NCBI GenBank assembly: GCA_023380995.1
Contig: JAMCTD010000087.1
Location: 1 to 12,905 of the forward strand
DNA: 12,905 bases
Origin: Patescibacteria group bacterium
GTDB lineage: Bacteria; Patescibacteria; Microgenomatia; Daviesbacterales; UBA10151
Reading direction: 5' to 3'
Part shown: in pieces, positions 1 to 5,420 of the stretch
Layout of the letters: the number at the start of each line of letters is the position of its first letter
How positions within the stretch are numbered: position 1 is the first letter of the stretch
Translations under genes and position numbers: made by a program
Notes under the pieces: model-generated
The model's database searches: none
Told to the model about the DNA's origin: nothing
What the model saw: the letters and a program-made list of their open reading frames with translations, nothing else

Positions 1-702
1 AATATAACCATTGGGACTTTTATCAAGCATCCAAATAGGTCAGATTTTTATCTTACAACTATAAGAGATAGCGCTGTCCCTGATTGCAGAGCAACATTAA
101 CCTATTCACCTAAAAGAGGATTGAGTACATTTGGAAACTCATATAGAAATCTAGTGGACTTAACTCCCGAGATAGAGGAGGATTTGAGAAGAGTTTTTGG
201 CTGGCATGACTCTATTGCATCCTTACCTCAAATGGATCCAAATTGGGCTTATCAGATTGAATTTGGTTTATGTCCCCCTATGCTTTTTCAAGTACGTCCC
301 TTTAGAAAGGTACAATTTGCTGATTTTTCTTTTGACTCTCATGTAGGAGGTCCATGGGTGCCTGCTGTTATAGGAGTTACGGGCGAAGAAGGTGAGGATT
401 ATGAAGTGATTTCAGACAGTATTTCTTCACCAAAGTCAACTCTTCCTATTCTATATCTGGCAGACCTTCACGATTTTAATCCAATGAGATTACAAATTGA
501 TAAAGAACCCAATGGTTATATTTTCTATGATGGAGGTGGAATTTTAGCCCATGGAGATGTTAAAGCTATGAGAAGATCAAAATTAACTATTATTTATCCC
601 ATGTTTCAGCCAGGTTATTTAGATGGAAAGATTGTGAATATCAGAAGTCAGGGAAGAGAGATCAAAATAAAAAATAAAGAAACTGGTGAAGAGTTTGTTT
701 AA
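1..702 (+). CDS. C-terminal fragment of a PEP/pyruvate-binding (PPDK/PEP-synthase-like) protein
   Basis: The frame is open from base 1 to the TAA at 700-702, so the gene starts upstream of the window. A TTG at 121 is possible but has no promoter or RBS, and the reading frame continues before it. Around fragment residues 80-102 the sequence DPNWAYQIEFG...LFQVRPFR resembles the end of the PPDK/PEP-synthase N-terminal nucleotide-binding domain, whose family signature is a W/E-rich strand followed by LQxRP. Near residue 178 GGGILAHGDVKAMR resembles the GG-x-T-S-H-A-A-I-x-A-R motif of the phosphohistidine swivelling domain. The histidine (about residue 184) is kept but T-S and A-A are not, and it is followed by a DGKIVNI stretch like the DGDIV strand. 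The resemblance is partial, so this may be a diverged or non-catalytic relative. No signal peptide or membrane segment is visible in the part present. Confidence 0.5.
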   Translation, partial: NITIGTFIKHPNRSDFYLTTIRDSAVPDCRATLTYSPKRGLSTFGNSYRNLVDLTPEIEEDLRRVFGWHDSIASLPQMDPNWAYQIEFGLCPPMLFQVRPFRKVQFADFSFDSHVGGPWVPAVIGVTGEEGEDYEVISDSISSPKSTLPILYLADLHDFNPMRLQIDKEPNGYIFYDGGGILAHGDVKAMRRSKLTIIYPMFQPGYLDGKIVNIRSQGREIKIKNKETGEEFV

Positions 703-764
703 TGACATAAACTCCTTCTGTAATTATCTAGGAATTTGGTTAAAAGAATTTTTACTGTAGGATC

Positions 765-773
765 TGTTAAACT
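765..773 (+). promoter_or_regulatory. Extended -10 promoter element for the DedA/VTT-like gene
   Basis: TGTTAAACT (TG-N-TAAACT) lies here, with no clear -35 hexamer. The hexamer ends 6 nt before the ATG at 780, so transcription would begin at or next to that A. The same nine bases precede mreB with the same spacing. The element abuts an alternative ATG at 774, which argues for 780 as the start. Confidence 0.55.
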
Positions 774-779
774 ATGGAT

Positions 780-1361
780 ATGTTTTTAGTAAATTATGTG
801 CTTTTGGCGACTTTAGTTTTTGGGATAAATGTAATTCCTGCTTTTATGCCTCCAACTTGGACAGTTTTGGCATTTTTTGTTACAAAATATGATCTACAAA
901 TAATTCCTGTTGTTCTACTTGGAGCCAGTTTTGCAACTTTGGGACGTATTCTCTTGGCAAAGTTATCAGAAAAATATTTTAGAAGATTTTTATCAGAAGA
1001 TTCAAAGTCAAACTATGACAGTATTGGAGAATATTTAAATAGCCACAAAAAACTTACCATCCCACTGGTGATAGCTTATGCATTTTTACCAATTCCTTCA
1101 AACCATGTTTTTATTGCAGCAGGATTGGCAAAAGTAAAAATAAAACCTTTGGCCATATCATTTTTTATAGGCAGATTAATAAGTTATACATTTTGGGTTT
1201 CTTTAACCCAAAGGTTATCTGATAATTTGGAAGGGATATTTAGTAACCATTTTTCCAAAATAGGTTCAATTGCCATAGAAATAATAGGCCTTTTAATTCT
1301 TTATTTCTTAGGCAAAATTGCCTGGAAAAAAATCCTCAAAAGAGTAAATAAAACTTCATAA
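780..1361 (+). CDS. DedA/VTT-like (SNARE-associated Golgi-type) membrane protein
   Basis: A 193-residue polytopic membrane protein. Hydrophobic spans are visible at about residues 4-20, 41-60, 92-115, 122-142 and 161-182, with a charged loop at 62-91 and a basic C-terminal tail. PIPSNHVFIAAG (104-115) followed by FFIGRLISY (128-136) resembles the proline/glycine re-entrant region and the downstream G-R-helix of the DedA/VTT superfamily, whose members include proton-linked transporters and lipid scramblases. The typical N-terminal E-x-x-x-P motif of DedA is not obvious, so the family call is tentative. I chose ATG 780 rather than the in-frame ATG 774 because the -10 box directly abuts 774. The gene stands alone, with the minus-strand tRNA downstream. 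Confidence 0.6.
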   Translation: MFLVNYVLLATLVFGINVIPAFMPPTWTVLAFFVTKYDLQIIPVVLLGASFATLGRILLAKLSEKYFRRFLSEDSKSNYDSIGEYLNSHKKLTIPLVIAYAFLPIPSNHVFIAAGLAKVKIKPLAISFFIGRLISYTFWVSLTQRLSDNLEGIFSNHFSKIGSIAIEIIGLLILYFLGKIAWKKILKRVNKTS

Positions 1362-1391
1362 TTACCGGAATCAGTATAGATTATAAATGGG

Positions 1392-1463
1392 AGCCGATGG
1401 GGAATTTCGCAATCCCGACCTTTGCTTTACAAAAGCACTGCTCTACTTCTGAGCTACATCGGC
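1392..1463 (-). tRNA. tRNA-Thr (anticodon UGU)
   Basis: Read on the minus strand from 1463, this folds as a 72-nt cloverleaf. The acceptor stem GCCGATG/CATCGGC has 7 perfect pairs, the D stem is GCTC/GAGC, and the anticodon loop TTTGTAA carries anticodon TGT. The variable loop has 5 nt and the T arm has 17 nt (stem GGGAT/TTCCC, loop TGCGAAA). The discriminator is T and no CCA is encoded at the right place, so CCA would be added after processing. Oddities: a G-A mismatch at 27-43, a T-T mismatch at the 53-61 closing pair, G instead of U at position 55, and a 7-nt D loop (AGAAGTA) without the GG dinucleotide. Length and pairing still support a functional tRNA. Confidence 0.85.
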
Positions 1464-1474
1464 GCTTTATGGTA

Positions 1475-1483
1475 ATTTTAACA
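1475..1483 (-). promoter_or_regulatory. Extended -10 promoter element for tRNA-Thr
   Basis: On the minus strand this reads TGTTAAAAT and ends 11 nt before the first base of the tRNA, implying a 5' leader of about 4-5 nt. No good -35 hexamer is visible. The element suggests that the tRNA is transcribed separately from the folded RNA upstream, which has its own terminator. Confidence 0.5.
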
Positions 1484-1510
1484 AATTGGTGGAAAATTAA
1501 ACAGAGGCTT

Positions 1511-1564
1511 GGAGAAAATTGGAAGATCCGCCACATATCAGTTTAGCGGAATGGGATCTTCCAA
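1511..1564 (-). terminator. Intrinsic terminator of the minus-strand structured RNA
   Basis: An 11-bp perfect inverted repeat, TTGGAAGATCC (1519-1529) with GGATCTTCCAA (1554-1564), encloses a 24-nt loop with a smaller inner TCCGC/GCGGA pairing. On the minus strand the hairpin is preceded by a T-rich run and followed by AATTTTC, a short U tract. The plus strand has A-rich sequence after the hairpin instead, so the minus orientation is preferred. Confidence 0.6.
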
Positions 1565-1842
1565 AAAACTAAAATAAAACAGATAATTTCTCCCTACTTT
1601 AGCCGACAGCCAAATTTCTTCCTCAGGAAACCTAAGGTGGGTGTTCTGTGGCGTGCCATTTCTGGTACACCAACTTCAAACTCCCTGAAAGTTACAAATC
1701 AGTGAAGAAAAATATTTTGGCTTTAAACGTGCTAAGTAGGGATTCTTTCGAAATCCCCTTTAATAACGGTGTTGGTGTTTTTAATACCAGCCCGATTATC
1801 TAGGGCAGTCCTTTAGGCCATCTACTTTATTGCCTTTAGGAT
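1511..1842 (-). ncRNA. Unidentified structured non-coding RNA, about 330 nt
   Basis: This is proposed from a promoter at one end (1849-1878), a terminator at the other, no convincing reading frame, and dense complementarity between. Visible helices, in plus-strand coordinates: 1592-1603 with 1731-1741 (11 bp, one bulge); 1608-1621 with 1704-1722 (14 bp around a 5-nt bulge), which stacks inside the first; hairpin 1650-1671 (9 positions, one mismatch) with a GAAA tetraloop on the minus strand; hairpin 1621-1637 (7 bp, TTT loop); hairpin 1739-1757 (partly competing with the first helix); hairpin 1790-1806 (4 bp). I do not see the hallmarks of RNase P RNA, tmRNA, SRP RNA or 5S rRNA. It could be a very diverged member of one of these or a new family. 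The 5' end is inferred from the promoter and is approximate. Confidence 0.5.
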
Positions 1843-1848
1843 AATTTA

Positions 1849-1878
1849 ATACTAATACTAAAACAATGATTTTGTCAA
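1849..1878 (-). promoter_or_regulatory. Sigma70-type promoter for the structured RNA
   Basis: On the minus strand a perfect TTGACA (-35, 1878-1873) is followed after 18 bp by TAGTAT (-10, 1854-1849). Transcription would start near 1842. A second TAGTAT at 1860-1855 is too close to the -35 to be used with it. Confidence 0.55.
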
Positions 1879-1905
1879 GGCCTCTGAACCTAAATTCTTA
1901 CATTG

Positions 1906-1962
1906 ATAACCGTTTCGCCAAAACCACGCCCTCTCAGGGGGATGAAGGCGAAGAAAGGTTAT
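1906..1962. repeat. Large imperfect palindrome between divergent promoters
   Basis: Nested complementary segments: ATAACC (1906-1911) with GGTTAT (1957-1962), TTCGCC (1914-1919) with GGCGAA (1947-1952), and an inner CCCT/AGGG hairpin (1929-1939) with a triloop. It lies upstream of both the minus-strand RNA promoter (-35 at 1873-1878) and the plus-strand gene promoter (-35 at 1999-2004), so neither transcript as predicted includes it. Neither strand has a U run directly after the stem, so it does not look like a terminator. Role unknown. Confidence 0.5.
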
Positions 1963-1998
1963 GAGATCATTACTGCTAAAACTTTTTATGGCCTATAA

Positions 1999-2027
1999 TT
2001 GACGAATTAATGCTTTTTTGTTAAAAT
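1999..2027 (+). promoter_or_regulatory. Sigma70-type promoter for the gene at 2039
   Basis: TTGACG (1999-2004), a 17-bp spacer and an extended -10 TGTTAAAAT (hexamer TAAAAT at 2022-2027) lie 11 nt before the ATG at 2039. This is close to consensus and leaves a leader of about 4-5 nt at most. A TTG at 2018 lies within the promoter and is therefore not the start. Confidence 0.65.
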
Positions 2028-2038
2028 ATTTAATTGTT

Positions 2039-2746
2039 ATGGCTAATTGTAAAGAAATGGCCCTTTTAGAAAGCGGTGTACTTGAGCTTGAAGATGCTCA
2101 ATTGGATTGGGGGTGTCGTTACTACCCTAGGGCACTACGTACTCAAGCTGTTTCGCTCGTGGATTTTTTAACCCAAATAAAAGATGCAGGAGTTGAAAGG
2201 AAGAATCCCATAGTTGCAACTTATCACTCAGTAAACACAACTTTAAATCTCGTATTAACTGACAATTGGAATTTTAATCTAGCTGCTGCTGTTAGTGATT
2301 TAGGTTATGCAGTGGGCTTACGTATCCAAGTTGATTCTTTTAAAGGTGGAGAAGTTTCTTACCCTGAATATCTAAAAAGTGCCTTAGAAGAAGATCTACA
2401 GCTTCCTCCTGCTCTTCAACATAGAATCGATGGTAGAAGGGCTGTAATAGATCAGGAATTAGCTGAACAAATACAAGTAGTAAAGCTACGATCAGAGAGG
2501 CTTTCAGGAGGGAGTTTTAGGAGGACAATTCCCATTATTGGCAACATTCAACAATATTTAGAGGATAGAAAAGAGAGAAAAACATGTGAAGCAAGGACAG
2601 CAAAACTGCAGTCTGGCCAGCCGGATTTTCAGCTTGCAATAGGTTCTGGCTATGATACAAAAAGCAATTATGGGTTTGATTACCAACGAGGTAAATGGTT
2701 TTATCAGCGATTAATCCATGAAGTTTTTCTTGTTGAGAGTAGATAG
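2039..2746 (+). CDS. Hypothetical soluble protein, 235 aa
   Basis: I do not recognise this protein. From ATG 2039 it has 235 residues, with no signal peptide and no membrane segment. The N-terminal half is mixed alpha/beta in character (KNPIVATYHSVNTTLNLVLTDNW and AAAVSDLGYAVGLRIQVDSFKGG look like strands and helices). Residues about 150-185 are rich in R, K and E and probably helical. The C-terminal region is aromatic (SGYDTKSNYGFDYQRGKWFYQRL). The start is fixed by the promoter, whose -10 ends at 2027 and excludes an upstream TTG at 2018. It ends 33 bp from the convergent site-2 protease gene. The strong promoter and intact length support a real gene. Confidence 0.7.
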   Translation: MANCKEMALLESGVLELEDAQLDWGCRYYPRALRTQAVSLVDFLTQIKDAGVERKNPIVATYHSVNTTLNLVLTDNWNFNLAAAVSDLGYAVGLRIQVDSFKGGEVSYPEYLKSALEEDLQLPPALQHRIDGRRAVIDQELAEQIQVVKLRSERLSGGSFRRTIPIIGNIQQYLEDRKERKTCEARTAKLQSGQPDFQLAIGSGYDTKSNYGFDYQRGKWFYQRLIHEVFLVESR

Positions 2747-2779
2747 TCCTAAATTAAGAAATATTTGTTTTGAAATAAG

Positions 2780-3415
2780 TTAGAATCCTAAAAGTTTAGA
2801 TAATATCCCTACAAAAAAGCCCAGGATAGTTTGAAGCAAAGAGCCATTACCCAAAGGCACCATCAGTAAAACTAACAGGATCAAAAACCCATAAGGCTCA
2901 ATCCTTTGATAAGACCGAGCTAAATTATAAGGAAGTTGTGACAGGAGTATTTTTGATCCATCCAAAGGAGGAATGGGGAAAAGATTAAAAATGCCTAATA
3001 TTAAGTTGATTGTAACTGTAAAACGTAAAAGTGAGCCTAAAAGAGAGGGGAAAGTTTGGGGCAGGGCATTTAATAAATGGAAGATTAAAGCTGCAATAAT
3101 AGCCAGGCTAAAATTGGCTAAAATTCCAGCTGCAGAAACTAATAGCTCGCCTTTTCTTAAATTGGAAAAATTTAAAGGGTTAACAGGCACAGGTTTGGCC
3201 CAACCAAATAATATAGGGGAGCCGGTAAAGATTAGAAGCGCCGGCAGTAAAATTGTGCCAAAAAGATCAATGTGCGGGATAGGGTTTAAGGTTAATCTGC
3301 CAGCCCTCTCAGCTGTATGGTCCCCAAATTTTAAAGCCATAACTCCGTGCATTACTTCATGTACAATGACTGAAAAAAGCAGGATTATGATAGATAGTGC
3401 AAAAAATTCAGGCAT
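2780..3415 (-). CDS. Site-2 protease family (M50) intramembrane metalloprotease
   Basis: A 211-residue membrane protein that should cleave substrates within the membrane using zinc. The first hydrophobic helix carries the zinc-binding HEVMH (H19, E20, H23). A later helix has NLFPIPPLDGSK, which gives the third ligand (D152) in the family's conserved N-P-x-D-G-type motif. Other hydrophobic spans lie at about 52-70, 92-115, 130-148 and 175-205. It is the short M50 form found in many bacteria, with no PDZ or CBS domain, so the substrate cannot be inferred. ATG 3415 lies 7 nt after a TG-G-TACACT -10 box on the minus strand, and 17 bp separate it from the divergent start of bL28. An overlapping plus-strand frame here is only a shadow. 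Confidence 0.95.
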   Translation of the reverse strand: MPEFFALSIIILLFSVIVHEVMHGVMALKFGDHTAERAGRLTLNPIPHIDLFGTILLPALLIFTGSPILFGWAKPVPVNPLNFSNLRKGELLVSAAGILANFSLAIIAALIFHLLNALPQTFPSLLGSLLRFTVTINLILGIFNLFPIPPLDGSKILLSQLPYNLARSYQRIEPYGFLILLVLLMVPLGNGSLLQTILGFFVGILSKLLGF

Positions 3416-3432
3416 GTGTTATAGTGTACCAC
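3416..3432. promoter_or_regulatory. 17-bp bidirectional promoter core between two start codons
   Basis: The whole gap between the divergent ATGs is 17 bp and near-palindromic (GTG...CAC). Plus strand: extended -10 TGTTATAGT (hexamer 3420-3425) ends 7 nt before ATG 3433. Minus strand: extended -10 TGGTACACT (hexamer 3428-3423) ends 7 nt before ATG 3415. The hexamers overlap by three bases, so the two directions should compete for polymerase. Any -35 contacts must lie inside the opposite coding region; none is close to consensus. Confidence 0.55.
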
Positions 3433-3678
3433 ATGTTGGTATGCGTAAGGTGCGGAAAAACTAAACATATTTCATCATTCTCTAGGCACAAAAAAGGTTC
3501 CTCCGGAGCTGGTGGCACATGGGCTCTTCGGGCTCCAATCCACAAAAGAACACAAAGACCAAACCTCCATACTTTTAAAGGGCAAAAATATTGTACAAAG
3601 TGTTTAAGGGTAGTTAAAAAACCTTTTCAAGTTACAAATAAACCAGTGGAATCTTCAGCTCCTGCTGCTTCAGTTTAA
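3433..3678 (+). CDS. rpmB: Large-subunit ribosomal protein bL28 (zinc-ribbon form)
   Basis: An 81-residue basic protein. It starts MLVCVRCGKTKHISS, with a CxxC at C4/C7, and continues through QRPNLHTFKGQKYCTKCLRVVKK, with a second CxxC at C54/C57. The RPNL...CTKCL core matches the bL28 consensus (F/Y-x-PNL...CTRCLR), and the paired CxxC motifs suggest a zinc site. Between the first CxxC and the PNL core sits a glycine/serine-rich stretch (about residues 21-37, KGSSGAGGTWALRAP) that looks like an insertion relative to common bL28. The Q/S/A/P-rich tail after residue 64 is also extra. I chose ATG 3433 because it begins the L28 domain and lies 7 nt after a -10 box. An upstream in-frame ATG at 3397 would run through the promoter and the opposite gene. 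Confidence 0.82.
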   Translation: MLVCVRCGKTKHISSFSRHKKGSSGAGGTWALRAPIHKRTQRPNLHTFKGQKYCTKCLRVVKKPFQVTNKPVESSAPAASV

Positions 3679-3728
3679 CTACTAATTAGCTACTTGAAAA
3701 ACTAGAGGATTTTTGGCATGGTTAATAT

Positions 3729-4646
3729 ATGTCCTATCCAAAAGATTTCCAACAAAAAGGTTCTGCTTTAGTTTTATTACTTTTGGGTTTAGTTTTAATT
3801 GGAGGTTCTGTTTTTGGAACATATTTTGTTATCAACAATAAGCTTTTTTCTCCTCCTAATCTTAATGAATCTTCAAAATTAGCTCAAGAGGCTGTTGATC
3901 AAACTACTAAAACAAGTACAAAAGAAGCTTTTGGTGCTATAGACCAAGCTTTGAATAAGGCAGCAACCTCTTCTCTAATACTTGCTCCTACTCCAGCACC
4001 CACTGTTGCCCCAACCTTAACTCCTAAGCCAAAAGCGGTAGAAACTAAAACTACAACCAGTTCCCCAGCGCTTAATTTAACAGTTGAAGCTAAAAACAAC
4101 GGGGCTTTGATGAAATGGACAGGAGATTCCTCAAATGGTTTTAAGGCTTGTTACTCTGAGCATGAAAATCCTGCTTATCCTGGTGATAATTGCACTTATA
4201 AAAATGCTTCGGATAGAACCCATGAAATAGGAGGCTTAACAGCAGGTAAAACGTATCACTTCAGAGTTGGGGTTTATGGTACAGACGGTAAGGTGAGCAC
4301 TTATTCAAATGATGTAACAGTTGTGCCAACAGGCAGTACTTCTAGTGTTTCATCAGGTCAGGTAAAGAGTATATCTATAAATGTGGAAAAACAGGATGGC
4401 GGTAAAGCTCGGGTGACTTGGAGTATTGATGGTAATTCACCTCTAGGCTTTAAGGTGGTTTGGGGGTCAAATTCTGGACCGGTATATCCAACCAGGGAGG
4501 GTGATCAATACCATTATTACAGCGAACCAGGTAAAAGAGACGATATTATTGAGGGTTTAAGCGGAAAAACTTACTACTTCAGGGTTTGTGAGTATTTAGG
4601 TGGAAAGTGCGGAGTTTATTCAAATGAAGTTTCAGTAAGTTATTAA
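3729..4646 (+). CDS. Membrane-anchored surface protein with two Fn3-like domains
   Basis: 305 residues in three parts. Residues 1-36 are a short charged N-terminus with KGSALVLLLLGLVLIGGSVFG, resembling the prepilin-type K-G-x-x-L-V-x-L-L leader followed by a single membrane helix, though the E5-equivalent is missing. Residues 45-113 are a coil and a proline/threonine-rich linker (APTPAPTVAPTLTPK), typical of a wall- or envelope-spanning stalk. Residues 115-200 and 211-305 are two homologous fibronectin-III-like domains. Both contain GFK, PxYP and GL-x-x-GKTYxFRV followed by YSN(D/E)V. Cys141/Cys155 and Cys287/Cys294 could form disulfides, which supports export. Likely role: cell-surface adhesion or binding; no enzymatic motif. 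The start is set by a TAA at 3723-3725 just upstream. No SD is present, and the bases before ATG (GGTTAATAT) equal those before fmt. Confidence 0.75.
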   Translation: MSYPKDFQQKGSALVLLLLGLVLIGGSVFGTYFVINNKLFSPPNLNESSKLAQEAVDQTTKTSTKEAFGAIDQALNKAATSSLILAPTPAPTVAPTLTPKPKAVETKTTTSSPALNLTVEAKNNGALMKWTGDSSNGFKACYSEHENPAYPGDNCTYKNASDRTHEIGGLTAGKTYHFRVGVYGTDGKVSTYSNDVTVVPTGSTSSVSSGQVKSISINVEKQDGGKARVTWSIDGNSPLGFKVVWGSNSGPVYPTREGDQYHYYSEPGKRDDIIEGLSGKTYYFRVCEYLGGKCGVYSNEVSVSY

Positions 4647-4653
4647 ATGGATG

Positions 4654-5388
4654 CTACAGTAAAGTGAGCGGAAAATTAGGATAACCGTTTAAAAAATCTT
4701 TTATTGGTATAGCTTTTTTGCCTTCCATTTGGATTTTTCCTCCTGGGTAGAATTTGATAATTTTGAGATCCTTCGCTAATCGCTCAGGATGACGGGAGAG
4801 GGACCATTTAGTCCAAACTCCTGGCCAAGGGTAATATGCCCTGATCATTTTATTTAAAGTTTCAGGACTAGGGGGGTTATCAATATCAAAATAACCACTC
4901 TCCCTGGTTAATCTATTACAGTAAGTAGCTTGGGTATCATCTTGTATTTTTGGTGTTATTTTTCCTGACACAAAATCATCAATAATTTTAGGTAAAACCT
5001 TGGTAGTCTCAAGGAACATTTTTTTACTCAATGTGTCAAAATTATCACTGTCAGAAAGCTCTAAAGGTTGTTGATAAATTATGGGTCCGTGGTCAACTTC
5101 CTCATCCATTTTGATAATAGTAATGCCGGAAATTTTATCTCCATTTAAGATAGCTTGTTGGATAGGCGAAGGTCCTCTATATTTGGGCAAAAGGGAAGGA
5201 TGAACATTAATTAAGCCATATTTTGGTTTAGTCAGTTCTTCTGGTGTTAGTATTTTCCCATAAGCTGCCACTACCCCTAAATCTGCTTGTTCTAAAGAAT
5301 CAACCAAAGTAAAGTGTTGGGCAAGCGTGTCTTTAATGGGTTGAACAAAGTCAGGCGTACCAAGAAAAAGAATGGTTAGCTGTTTCAT
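4654..5388 (-). CDS. fmt: Methionyl-tRNA formyltransferase (short form)
   Basis: Transfers a formyl group from 10-formyl-THF to Met-tRNAfMet for initiation. Of 244 residues, the N-terminal Rossmann-like formyltransferase domain covers about 1-160: LFLGTPDF near the start, AAYGKIL, then the active-site block with N61, H63, SLLPKYRGPSP and D99. The N61-D99 spacing (38) equals that of the E. coli N106-D144 catalytic pair. The C-terminal OB-like tRNA-binding domain is reduced (AYYPWPGVWT and KAIPIKDFLNG remain), making the protein about 70 residues shorter than E. coli Fmt. Residues 199-208 are encoded by a REP-like repeat, in frame. It lies 32 nt downstream of def on the same strand; the plus-strand surface-protein gene converges 7 bp away. 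No SD is visible before the ATG. Confidence 0.93.
   Translation of the reverse strand: MKQLTILFLGTPDFVQPIKDTLAQHFTLVDSLEQADLGVVAAYGKILTPEELTKPKYGLINVHPSLLPKYRGPSPIQQAILNGDKISGITIIKMDEEVDHGPIIYQQPLELSDSDNFDTLSKKMFLETTKVLPKIIDDFVSGKITPKIQDDTQATYCNRLTRESGYFDIDNPPSPETLNKMIRAYYPWPGVWTKWSLSRHPERLAKDLKIIKFYPGGKIQMEGKKAIPIKDFLNGYPNFPLTLL
4767..4793. repeat. REP-like palindromic repeat, half copy inside fmt
   Basis: A 27-bp segment beginning GATCCTTCG and ending CTCAGGATGAC, the same ends as the right half of the repeat at 7510-7587 but with a shorter, different middle. It is translated in frame within fmt as a HPERLAKDL-type peptide (residues 199-208), in the C-terminal domain where length tolerance is expected. 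Confidence 0.7.
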
Positions 5389-5420
5389 ATATTAACCGAT
5401 CTTCAAGTCTGGGATTGACC

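Noticed and set aside
1594..1659. A 21-codon minus-strand ORF (MARHRTPTLGF...) inside the structured RNA
   Set aside because: Short, with no promoter or RBS of its own, and its codons coincide with strong helices; chance is the simpler explanation.
1590..1670. Possible RNase P RNA, from ACAGAA and GAGGAAG strings on the minus strand
   Set aside because: The expected P4 partner (AAGTCCGGG-like), the GGTAAGAG region and the CAAATAGGG region are not found, and GAGGAAG lies on the wrong side of ACAGAA.
1730..1760. TTTCGAAA within a hairpin, considered as a tmRNA or tRNA T loop
   Set aside because: No acceptor stem, no CCA, no tag ORF ending in ALAA; the hairpin is part of the unassigned RNA.
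1906..1962. Integron attC site
   Set aside because: The ends do not match the R'' (RYYYAAC) and R' (GTTRRRY) core sites, and no integrase or cassette array is visible.
2973..3432. Plus-strand frame opposite the site-2 protease, and an N-terminal extension of bL28 from 3397
   Set aside because: Shadow of a gene with clear HExxH and DG motifs; the bL28 domain and promoter both point to ATG 3433.
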